A stretch of DNA of 64,000 nucleotides from Paenibacillus humicola (GTDB lineage: Bacteria > Bacillota > Bacilli > Paenibacillales > Paenibacillaceae). Where the stretch lies: contig NZ_JAQGPL010000001.1 in assembly GCF_028826105.1 (NCBI RefSeq), forward strand, positions 2,382,501 to 2,446,500, given 5' to 3'. The position numbers were made by a program, and so were the translations under genes. This document shows, piece by piece, positions 1 through 6,951 of this stretch. The stretch's first letter is position 1, and each line of letters begins with the position of its first letter. A model generated the notes under the pieces. The model did not search any database. It was not told the DNA's origin and was given only the letters and a program-made list of their open reading frames with translations.

Positions 1-1
1 G

Positions 2-877
2 CTGGACGAGCCCGTCGATTTCGGCGGCTATGCGCCGAAAAATGCGGGCGGTACCTATCACGGCGAAGTGACGCTTCAAGATGCGCTGGTAAATTCGTAT
101 AACGTTCCGGCGGTCAAGCTGCTCGACCAAATCGGCATCGACGCGGGCATGGAGGCCGCCGCCCGGTTCGGCATCCCGCTGACGGACGCCGACCGGACGC
201 TCGGCCTGGCGCTCGGCGGATTGCAGGAAGGCGTCTCGCCGCTGCAGATGGCCGAGGCGTTCGGGGCGTTCGCGAACGACGGACGGCGCCTGCCCGCCCA
301 TACGATCGTCCGCATCGAAGCGGCGGACGGCACGGTGCTCGCCGAAGCGGCGGGGGGCGGAGCCGTACAGGCGACAAGCGCGGACGTCGCCCGGACGATG
401 ACGGCGATGATGGAGGGCGTCGTCAGCGACGGGACCGGCGAAGCGGCCGAGCTGGACGGCCGCCCGGTCGCGGGCAAAACCGGAACGACGCAGATGCCCG
501 GCACGGGAGGCGACGGAGCGAAGGATAATTGGTTTGTCGGGTATACGCCTCAGCTTGTCTGCTCCGTCTGGCTCGGTTACGACCAATCGGATGCGAGCCA
601 TTATTTAACGACGACGTCCAAAGCGGCCGCCGAGGTTTTCCACGCGCTGATGACGGCGGCCCTGCAGGGCCAGCCGGTGATGGAGTTTCCGAAGGCCTCT
701 TTGCCGGGCGGCGGCAAACCGTCCAAGGAAGATAAGACGAAGGACCGCGAAGACGGCGGCGAACGCGGCCGCGGCGGGAAGAAGCAGGACGACAAGCACC
801 CGGATGACGACGGACCGCGGGACGATACCGGCAAAGGCCACGGGCACGGCCGGGGTCATGGTAAAGACAAGGATTAA
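2..877 (+). CDS. Penicillin-binding protein, class A, C-terminal part (truncated by window edge)
   Basis: This is the carboxy-terminal 291 codons of a transpeptidase that crosslinks peptidoglycan on the outer face of the membrane. The frame is open to the window edge, so the glycosyltransferase half and the SxxK active-site serine lie upstream. The SxN motif appears as SYN (inside ALVNSYNVPAVK), and the KTG motif as GKTGTT, followed by DNWFVGYTPQ, which is typical of PBP1A-type enzymes. After the transpeptidase domain comes a low-complexity tail of about 55 residues, rich in K, D, G and H and ending in a Gly-His run; such tails are common in PBP1 of this group. A terminator follows at about 1005. 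The family is secure; the exact paralogue is not. Confidence 0.93.
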   Translation: MDEPVDFGGYAPKNAGGTYHGEVTLQDALVNSYNVPAVKLLDQIGIDAGMEAAARFGIPLTDADRTLGLALGGLQEGVSPLQMAEAFGAFANDGRRLPAHTIVRIEAADGTVLAEAAGGGAVQATSADVARTMTAMMEGVVSDGTGEAAELDGRPVAGKTGTTQMPGTGGDGAKDNWFVGYTPQLVCSVWLGYDQSDASHYLTTTSKAAAEVFHALMTAALQGQPVMEFPKASLPGGGKPSKEDKTKDREDGGERGRGGKKQDDKHPDDDGPRDDTGKGHGHGRGHGKDKD

Positions 878-1527
878 CCGTATTCTCATAACCGAAGGCA
901 ATCGCTTCTTATCTATCGTCCATGAGCGCTAAACGCATTCCCCATTCAGGTGCGGCAGCAGCCGATTTCGGCGGGTACTCCGTCCAGATAGGGCTATTTC
1001 CATAAAACGCACAGAGCCGTTCGCGCGGCGGGCTGTGCGTTTTTTCGCTTCATTTGACGGAGAAGTTTGCATGCCTCTTCGGCTCATGTCCTCTGCATGC
1101 GGCGGAGAGGGTTCCAGGATAGCTTAGATGCTGATCGAAAAGCTGCCGCGACGTCTCCCGTGACGTCTCCCGTGATGATTGGTGATATCACCGGCTGGAG
1201 CTTACTTTTCTTTTGCCTCCCGCCATTGTTTTTCCGTTCCTACAAAAAAGGTCGTTTTTTCAGCTTCCCGCAATCATACAAACCGCTGCGAGCGAAATGA
1301 AAACTAGAGCCCAAAATCCGGAACGACGTGACATTCTAATCACAGCCGATCCACCTCCATTTACAAATTTCTTCCATTCGAGCATAACCACACAGTATAA
1401 TAAAAACCAATTCGTATGGGAACGGAGATTAACCCGGGCCGAAAAATGAGTGCAAAGACGTTTGTACGATGCGCCCGTTTTGTGCTATTGTCAGGGTTGA
1501 CACTAGTTTGCCAGGGAGGGGTTTGAC
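878..1527. other. Gene-free stretch with tandem 12-mer and palindrome
   Basis: I see no convincing gene in these 650 bases; open frames of 77-78 codons lack a ribosome site and resemble nothing I know. It holds the terminator at 1005-1046, two head-to-tail copies of GACGTCTCCCGT at 1150-1173, and a perfect 12-base palindrome GGTGATATCACC at 1181-1192. The last 70 bases probably carry the promoter of the lactonase gene (TTGTAC at 1462, TATTGT at 1486, spacer 18; weak). Confidence 0.5.
1005..1046 (+). terminator. Intrinsic terminator after the penicillin-binding protein gene
   Basis: ACGCACAG (1007-1014) pairs with CTGTGCGT (1033-1040) and is followed by a run of T. It lies about 130 bases beyond the PBP stop. 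Confidence 0.75.
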
Positions 1528-2610
1528 GTGGCCGAGAAGCAGCGTGTGCTTGTGTTTGCCGGCTCTTACGCGGAAGCGGAGTCGAAGGGCGTCTATGTCT
1601 ATGAGTTTGATGAAACGACCGGGAATCTGACCTTGCTGGACGAGGCCGCGGGCCTCAAAAATCCGACGTTTTTGAATGTCGATGCGCAGGGCCGCAAACT
1701 TTATGCCATCACCGAAGGCGTTTCGGCCGACGGGACGAAGATCGGGGAAGCGGCCACGTTCGCGTTCGATCCGGCTAGCGGCAGGCTCAGTCCGCTCGGG
1801 CGGACGGCAACGGTCGGCGCCCCGACGTGCCATATCCAGCGCGACGCGGACAGCCGCGTGCTGATCGTCGTGAGCTATCACGGCGGCATGGTCGGCCTGC
1901 TCTCCATTGCGGAGGACGGACAAGCCGGAGAGCTGCTGGACGTGAAGCAGCACGAGGGACGGAGCGTTCATCCGGAGCGCCAGGACCGGCCGCACCCGCA
2001 TTCCGCCTTTTTCACGCCGGACGGCCGTTTCGCGCTCGTGCCGGATCTGGGGCTGGACCGGGTCTTCACCTACGCCGTCGACAAGGAAAACGGCCGCCTC
2101 GAGCTGCGCGGCGCAGCGGAGACGAATCCCGGCGCCGGGCCGCGCCATCTGGCGTTTGATCCGGCGGGCCGATTCGTCTACGTGATCAACGAGGTCGATT
2201 CGACCGTAACCTCGTATGCGTTCGAAGCGGACGGCGGCAAGCTGACTCCCATCGCAACGGTATCGACGCTGCCGGACGGTTATCGCGGCGAAAATATTAC
2301 GGCCGAAATCGCCGTCTCTCCGGACGGCCGTTATGTCTACGGCTCCAACCGGGGACACGACAGCATCGCCGTGTTTGCCGCGGACGCCGCAACCGGACGG
2401 CTGACGCCGGTCGGGCACGTCTCCGCCGAAGGCGGACATCCCCGAAATTTTGCGCTGACGCCGGGAGGAGACTATTTGCTGTGCGCCAACCGGGATACGG
2501 ACAATATCGCCGTCTTTAAGGTCGATAAAGAGTCGGGTATGCCGACGTATACCGGACGGGGCGCGAGCCTGTCGAAGCCGGTTTGCGTCCGGCCGGTTTA
2601 TGTATCTTAA
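1528..2610 (+). CDS. pgl: 6-phosphogluconolactonase-type lactonase (seven-bladed beta-propeller)
   Basis: The 360-residue cytosolic protein belongs to the propeller lactonase family (PF10282; YkgB/Pgl type), which hydrolyses 6-phosphogluconolactone in the oxidative pentose phosphate pathway. Repeated blade motifs are visible: FVFAGSYAEAESKGVYVYEFD near the start (read in parts), HPHSAFFTPDGRFALVPDLG, GPRHLAFDPAGRFVYVINE, ISPDG/VSPDGRYVYGSNRG and GGHPRNFALTPGGDYLLCANRD. The last two, with conserved His-Pro and Asn-Arg, are family hallmarks. The GTG start is chosen because GGGAGGG lies 7 bases upstream. The gene stands alone, with a terminator right behind it. Family members can act on other lactones, so the substrate is inferred. 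Confidence 0.88.
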   Translation: MAEKQRVLVFAGSYAEAESKGVYVYEFDETTGNLTLLDEAAGLKNPTFLNVDAQGRKLYAITEGVSADGTKIGEAATFAFDPASGRLSPLGRTATVGAPTCHIQRDADSRVLIVVSYHGGMVGLLSIAEDGQAGELLDVKQHEGRSVHPERQDRPHPHSAFFTPDGRFALVPDLGLDRVFTYAVDKENGRLELRGAAETNPGAGPRHLAFDPAGRFVYVINEVDSTVTSYAFEADGGKLTPIATVSTLPDGYRGENITAEIAVSPDGRYVYGSNRGHDSIAVFAADAATGRLTPVGHVSAEGGHPRNFALTPGGDYLLCANRDTDNIAVFKVDKESGMPTYTGRGASLSKPVCVRPVYVS

Positions 2611-2621
2611 TTTCTTCCGAA

Positions 2622-2657
2622 GCGGCTGCTCGCATGAACACGGCGGGCAGCCTTTTT
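2622..2657 (+). terminator. Intrinsic terminator after the lactonase gene
   Basis: GGCTGC (2624-2629) pairs with GCAGCC (2647-2652), followed by TTTTT. Confidence 0.75.
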
Positions 2658-2873
2658 CTGCATCCTTTAAGCATAATGATGGAATTGTAACCCTTCGTGA
2701 AAATGATCCGCCGCAATAATCGCCGCTTTGCCCGCAGTCGATCGTTTGCCTGGGCTGACTTTCAGCCGCCTTTTCTGTCCGTTCGGCAACCTGGAATCCG
2801 GCCGAATCGGTGATGTTCTGCCGCCGGTTATTTTTTATACTCGGGATAAACGAATCGGTATGGAGGCAAAGCG

Positions 2874-3335
2874 ATGAAAGAAGAGGTCATTGTGTTCATT
2901 ATCATCCTGGTACTCGGTTTGAGGCAGCTGAGGGAAAAGAGGGTGAGCGGCTTCAGGATTTGGATTTTGCCTGTCCTGATGCTGTTGGGGACGGCCCAGG
3001 CAATTGTGTCCGACTGGAACCTTTCGGTTTTTGCGCCGCCTGTGCTGATTGCAGGATTTGCAGCCGGCTCGCTGCTCGGAATCGTACGGGGGAAATTGAC
3101 GCAGGTGAAAGGTGATGCGACGGGCCGCGTCACGATGAAGGGTTCCATGGCCGGATTTTTGATATGGGTCGCCATTTATTTCATTGAAGTCCTGGTGCGC
3201 CAATTTGGCAGCGGAGTCCAGCTGCTTGCCGGTTTTCTTCTTATGGCTAGCCTGGGTTCCGTTATGCTGCGCAGAATTTGGATTTATGCCGCCTATCGCA
3301 AAGAAGCGGCGAAATGGGCCGGCTCGCGGCGCTGA
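2874..3335 (+). CDS. Integral membrane protein, CcdC-like (DUF1453-like)
   Basis: This 153-residue protein has about four hydrophobic segments: residues 5-17, 30-48, 52-68 and 88-130 (the last likely two helices). The short loops are rich in Arg and Lys (RQLREKR, RRIWIYAAYRKEAAKW), consistent with a small polytopic membrane protein. Overall it resembles the CcdC/DUF1453 family of Bacillales membrane proteins of unclear function; this is recognition by look only. ATG 2874 follows GGAGG with an 8-base gap. It sits 60 bases ahead of the two-component genes and could be cotranscribed with them. Confidence 0.65.
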   Translation: MKEEVIVFIIILVLGLRQLREKRVSGFRIWILPVLMLLGTAQAIVSDWNLSVFAPPVLIAGFAAGSLLGIVRGKLTQVKGDATGRVTMKGSMAGFLIWVAIYFIEVLVRQFGSGVQLLAGFLLMASLGSVMLRRIWIYAAYRKEAAKWAGSRR

Positions 3336-3395
3336 ACCTGTTTCGGCCGGCCGGATGGCGGACGATTCGCAGGTTGCGGCAACGGGAGGGATAAC

Positions 3396-4607
3396 GTGAA
3401 GGCGCTGCTGAGCGGCAGGGTCAGCCCCATAATTGCTGGCCGGCTTGCCGTCCTTTTGATTGTCATGTTCGTGCTGGCCGGCTATGTTTTTGGCCCGCAA
3501 GAAGACTCGGCTTGGAAGATGGCGTGCATTTATGCGTGCTTTGCTCTGCTGATTACCGTGCAGCTTTACTTTCGCTTCAGCGGCAGCCGCCACGTTATCG
3601 ATGCGCAAATGGCAGCCGAAGCGGCGGCGGCCACGCTGCTGTTTGCGCTGCTGATCGCTTCCGAGCCGCAGGCGGTCCTGTTGTATTTGCCGGTCGTTTA
3701 CCGCTGCGGGCGGAGCATGCCTTTTATCCGGGGCATGCTGGCTCTGCTTGCCGTGTTCGGTCTCGCCTGCCTTGCGGGGGCTGTGGCCAGGATACCACTG
3801 GACGAGTCGATTATGCTGCTGAATCCGAGCTGGGTGCTTGCCTATGTTCCGGGCTGGATGCTCCGCAGCGAAGAAGAGAAGTTCGCCCGGACGCAGAAGC
3901 TGCTGGAACACATTCGCAGACAGCAAGCCGATTTGGAGGAAGCACATACCGAGCTCATTCAATATGCGCTGGAGGCGGAGGAGCACGCCGCCCTGCGCGA
4001 GCGCGGTCGGATGGCGGGTGAAATCCACGATACGGTCGGCCACTCGCTCACCTCGATCATTCGCGGATTGGACGCATGCCGGGAGCTGCTTCGCAGAAAT
4101 CCGGACGAGGCGGAGCACTATTTGCTGGCGATGAGAAGCTCGGCCAAAGAAGGGCTCGACGATATTCGTCACGCGCTCCGGTCCATGCAGGACAACGAGC
4201 AGCGGTTCCTGAAGGGGGATTGGGATTCCATGCTGGAAAGGCTGGCTCACCGGGTCATGCAGACCGCCGGGGTGAAGGTTTCGGTCGATGCGCCCATCTC
4301 GGTTCCGGAAGCGAAACGGTTTGCCGTGTATCAGGGTATTAAAGAAGCCATAACAAACGCGATCCGGCATGGGCAGGCAACGGCGATTACGATCCGGCAA
4401 TACGAGGTGGACGGGCGCATCTACGTCGAGATCGCGAACAACGGTTTTTTGCCGCAGCGGCCGGTCGAAGCGGGCGTCGGGCTGAAGCATATGGGCAGCC
4501 GGATGAGGAGCGCGGGCGGTTTTATGGACTACGGAAAAGCCGAAGGTGCGTTCCGGATCGTACTAGGCTGGCCTAAAACGGCGGAAGGAGAGGAGGAAAC
4601 GGGGTGA
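3396..4607 (+). CDS. Sensor histidine kinase, NarL/DesK type (HisKA_3)
   Basis: This 403-residue membrane kinase has about five transmembrane segments in residues 10-155. A coiled coil (about 160-200) leads to a HisKA_3 dimerisation helix with the phospho-accepting His211 in GEIHDTVGHSLTS. A HATPase domain follows, with an N box (KEAITNAIRHG) and a G box (VGLKHMGSRM). There is no extracellular domain of size, so it probably senses within the membrane or cytoplasm, as DesK-like kinases do. GTG 3396 has GGGAGGG 5 bases upstream. Its end overlaps the response-regulator start by 4 bases, implying translational coupling. The signal is unknown. Confidence 0.93.
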   Translation: MKALLSGRVSPIIAGRLAVLLIVMFVLAGYVFGPQEDSAWKMACIYACFALLITVQLYFRFSGSRHVIDAQMAAEAAAATLLFALLIASEPQAVLLYLPVVYRCGRSMPFIRGMLALLAVFGLACLAGAVARIPLDESIMLLNPSWVLAYVPGWMLRSEEEKFARTQKLLEHIRRQQADLEEAHTELIQYALEAEEHAALRERGRMAGEIHDTVGHSLTSIIRGLDACRELLRRNPDEAEHYLLAMRSSAKEGLDDIRHALRSMQDNEQRFLKGDWDSMLERLAHRVMQTAGVKVSVDAPISVPEAKRFAVYQGIKEAITNAIRHGQATAITIRQYEVDGRIYVEIANNGFLPQRPVEAGVGLKHMGSRMRSAGGFMDYGKAEGAFRIVLGWPKTAEGEEETG

Positions 4608-5290
4608 CACCTGCATTTCGAGTGGCGATTGCCGACGATCAGACCTTGATACGCAAAAGCCTCATCATTGTTCTGGGGCGGCACCCGGAGATCGAGATCG
4701 TCGGCGAAGCGTCCGACGGGCAGCAAGCCGTGCGTCTCGCGGAGGAGAAGCAGCCCGATTTGATCCTGATGGACATCCGGATGCCCGTTATGGACGGCAT
4801 TGAAGCAACCCGGCTCATTCTCGGCCAAAACCCGGGCATAAAAGTCGTCGCGCTGACGACGTTCGAGGAAGACGAGCTGATCGAAAGCTGTTTGTCCGCC
4901 GGCGCTGTCGGGTATTTGCTGAAGGATTTGACGACCGAAGATCTGCTCCGGGCGATCGAGCTGATCCGCAGCGGCGAGTCGATTTTGCCGGGCTCTTTTG
5001 TACGAAAATGGGCGGCCCGAATGACGTCCGGCAATAAGCCGGTGGTGAAATCGGGGACCGGCGGCGAATCGGTCGCCTCAAACGGGAGCAAGGTGCGTAT
5101 CCAATTGACGGACAGGGAGCTGGAGGTGCTTCGATTACTGATGGACGGGCTGAGCAACAAAGAGATGGCCGGCAGACTGTTCGTCAGCGAAACGACGGTC
5201 AAAAATCACTTGTCCGGCATTTTTGCGAAGATGGATGTCAGGGACCGCACGCAGGCGGTTCTTTTTGCCGTTCAGAACGGGCTGCTTTAA
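4604..5290 (+). CDS. Response regulator, NarL/FixJ family
   Basis: This 228-residue DNA-binding partner of the upstream kinase has an N-terminal receiver domain with acidic pair D11/D12, phospho-acceptor Asp57 in LILMDIRMP, and a conserved Lys in LLKDLT. After a linker of about 25 residues comes a C-terminal LuxR-type helix-turn-helix (LTDRELEVLRLLMDGLSN and the following KEMAGRLFVSETTVKNH). GTG start, overlapping the kinase stop. The gene is convergent with bioY, and a possible terminator lies between them. Targets are unknown; autoregulation of the pair or of the CcdC-like gene is possible but not shown. Confidence 0.95.
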   Translation: MTPAFRVAIADDQTLIRKSLIIVLGRHPEIEIVGEASDGQQAVRLAEEKQPDLILMDIRMPVMDGIEATRLILGQNPGIKVVALTTFEEDELIESCLSAGAVGYLLKDLTTEDLLRAIELIRSGESILPGSFVRKWAARMTSGNKPVVKSGTGGESVASNGSKVRIQLTDRELEVLRLLMDGLSNKEMAGRLFVSETTVKNHLSGIFAKMDVRDRTQAVLFAVQNGLL

Positions 5291-5376
5291 GCGGGCCCGG
5301 CTGCCCGGCTGCCCGGGTGCCGGGATCGTGGTTCGATGCCGGTTCGCCTGGCATCGGAACCTGCGGCTTGGAAAGA

Positions 5377-5410
5377 GCCGGGCCAGCTGCAGGGCAGGCC
5401 CGTTTCTTCG
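5377..5410. terminator. Possible bidirectional terminator between the response regulator and bioY
   Basis: CGGGCC (5379-5384) pairs with GGCCCG (5397-5402). T-rich bases follow on the plus strand (TTTCTTC) and a CTCTTTC tract follows on the minus strand. The stem is short, so this is moderate evidence. Confidence 0.45.
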
Positions 5411-6022
5411 TTACGGACGAAAACGGGGCAGCATCGGGCGGAGCTTGCGAATCAGCAGCGCGGCGACGGCTGCTTTTATCGCGTCGCCGAGCAAAAACGG
5501 ATAGCAGCCGAGCGCCATCGCCTTTTGCATCGAATATTCCGCTTTGTACGCCAGCCAGGGAACGCCGGTGACGTAAAGGAGAAGGCTGCCGAACAAGAAG
5601 ATGGCGATCAGCAGCACGACGAACTTGAACGTCGACAGCGGTTTGCGGCTGCGGAACAAGCTGTCGCTGACAAAGCCGATCAGCAGCGCGGCAATCGGGT
5701 ACATCCAGACATAGCCGCCGCTCGTGCCGAGAATAAGCGACAGTCCGCCGCTGCCGTGAAAGAGCGGCAGCCCGGCTGCGGCCAGTACAACGACGAGCGC
5801 GATGCTGGCGAAGCCGTAAACCGCGCCGAGCAAACCGCCGGCCAGCATGATGGCGAGCGTCGACAGCGTGATCGGGACCGGGGTAAACCAGAGCGGCACC
5901 GTGACGAACGTGAATGCGATGAACAAGGCGGCGAATAAAGCCGTGAAGACGACTCCCCTGATCCAATGAAGGGGATGAGGCTGCGCGCCCGCCGGGGGAA
6001 CGGCATCTTGCAAGGAAGGCAT
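5411..6022 (-). CDS. bioY: BioY, biotin-binding S component of an ECF transporter
   Basis: This 203-residue membrane protein has about six hydrophobic helices. Recognisable BioY landmarks include VPLWFTPVPITLSTLAIMLAG near residues 40-60, GGYVWMYPIAALLIG near 105-120, and a C-terminal FLLGDAIKAAVAALL helix. BioY is the high-affinity biotin-binding subunit that needs two EcfA ATPases and EcfT to turn over. The minus-strand start has GGAG upstream. The assignment is strongly reinforced by a BirA-type operator just upstream and by ATPase/T-component genes transcribed divergently on its other side. It probably responds to biotin through BirA. Confidence 0.93.
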   Translation of the reverse strand: MPSLQDAVPPAGAQPHPLHWIRGVVFTALFAALFIAFTFVTVPLWFTPVPITLSTLAIMLAGGLLGAVYGFASIALVVVLAAAGLPLFHGSGGLSLILGTSGGYVWMYPIAALLIGFVSDSLFRSRKPLSTFKFVVLLIAIFLFGSLLLYVTGVPWLAYKAEYSMQKAMALGCYPFLLGDAIKAAVAALLIRKLRPMLPRFRP

Positions 6023-6041
6023 TGTCTAATCTCCTTTCAAA

Positions 6042-6073
6042 TGTTAACCTGTATGTATAGTTTTGGTTAACAA
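6042..6073. promoter_or_regulatory. BirA operator (biotin box) in the divergent bioY/ecfA promoter
   Basis: TGTTAACC (6042-6049) and GGTTAACA (6065-6072) form a perfect inverted repeat with a 15-base spacer, matching the Gram-positive BirA site (TTGTTAACC-N14/15-GGTTAACAA). The spacer contains TATAGT (6056-6061), a likely -10 element for the rightward genes, and a TATACA-like element on the other strand. Biotinyl-AMP-bound BirA would therefore cover both promoters. Confidence 0.88.
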
Positions 6074-6117
6074 TAAGCATTTTAGCACGGGATGCTCCGG
6101 TTGAGAAGAGGGAAATC

Positions 6118-6951
6118 GTGAACGAAAACAGCGAGCTTGTTTTTACGGATGTCAGCGTGGAAGGTTATACAGGGGAAAACGGAACGGGCTTTCGACTGAA
6201 GGATGTCCGATTGACGCTTCGGCCCGGCGAATGGCTGAATATTGCGGGGACGAACGGCAGCGGAAAGTCCACGCTTGCCAGACTCATTGCCGGCCTCGCG
6301 GCGGAAGGGACGACGGGAACAATCGCTCGCGGGTTCGCCGGCAGTGAACCGGCGCCGTACGTCATGCAGCAGCCTGACGCGCAGCTGTTCGGCGAATCGC
6401 CGAAGGAAGAAGTCGGGTTTGCGCTGGAATGGCTGGGCTTTGCGGAAAAGGAGATCGACGCACGAACCGGGCAGGTGCTGGAGCGTCTCGGGCTGCTGCC
6501 GCTTGCCGGCTTCGGCTGGGACCGGCTGTCCGGCGGTCAGCGCCAGCTGGCCGCCGTTGCGGCGGCCGCGGCGGGGCGGCGCCAGCTGATCGTCTTCGAC
6601 GAAGCGACGTCGATGCTGGACGATGAATCGCGGAGACGGGTCGGGCTGCTGGCGCAGGAGCTGCACGCTTCCGGGTGCGCCGTCGTCTGGGTGACGCAGC
6701 AGCTGGACGAGCTGGACCCGGAGGAGAGAGTCATCGCGCTCCTCGATGGAAAGATCGTATACGACGGGACGGGACGGGAATTTCTGCTCGGAGGCGAGCC
6801 TTATGGCGGGCCGGCGCCGTGCGAGCGGTGCGGCTTAAGGCCCCCGTATCTGGCTTCGCTTGCGCTTGCGCTCTACCGTGCGGGAAAAATCAAACCGCCG
6901 CTGCCGGCGACGGCGGATGAATGGCGGATGAAGGCCGGTTCCGCATGGTAA
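6118..6951 (+). CDS. ECF transporter ATPase (first EcfA, biotin uptake)
   Basis: This 277-residue ABC ATPase has a Walker A motif GTNGSGKST near residue 43, a Q-loop (YVMQQPDAQLFG) of the form seen in ECF ATPases, signature LSGGQRQ, Walker B LIVFDEATS, and a switch position VTQQ where the usual H-loop His is replaced by Gln. It should energise BioY together with the fused protein downstream, whose gene overlaps it by 31 bases. GTG 6118 is preceded by AGAGGGA. It is divergent from bioY behind the shared BirA box, so it is very likely biotin-repressed. Gln at the H-loop is worth noting: it may make this the weaker of two non-equivalent ATP sites. Confidence 0.9.
   Translation: MNENSELVFTDVSVEGYTGENGTGFRLKDVRLTLRPGEWLNIAGTNGSGKSTLARLIAGLAAEGTTGTIARGFAGSEPAPYVMQQPDAQLFGESPKEEVGFALEWLGFAEKEIDARTGQVLERLGLLPLAGFGWDRLSGGQRQLAAVAAAAAGRRQLIVFDEATSMLDDESRRRVGLLAQELHASGCAVVWVTQQLDELDPEERVIALLDGKIVYDGTGREFLLGGEPYGGPAPCERCGLRPPYLASLALALYRAGKIKPPLPATADEWRMKAGSAW

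Noticed and set aside
1067..1449. Two overlapping 77-78 codon frames in the gap before the lactonase gene
   Set aside because: No ribosome site, no hydrophobic or domain pattern, and they overlap a terminator-proximal and repeat-bearing region.
2835..4490. A 551-codon minus-strand frame opposite the sensor kinase
   Set aside because: Antisense to two genes with obvious domains; its product is low-complexity and Arg/Gln/His-rich.
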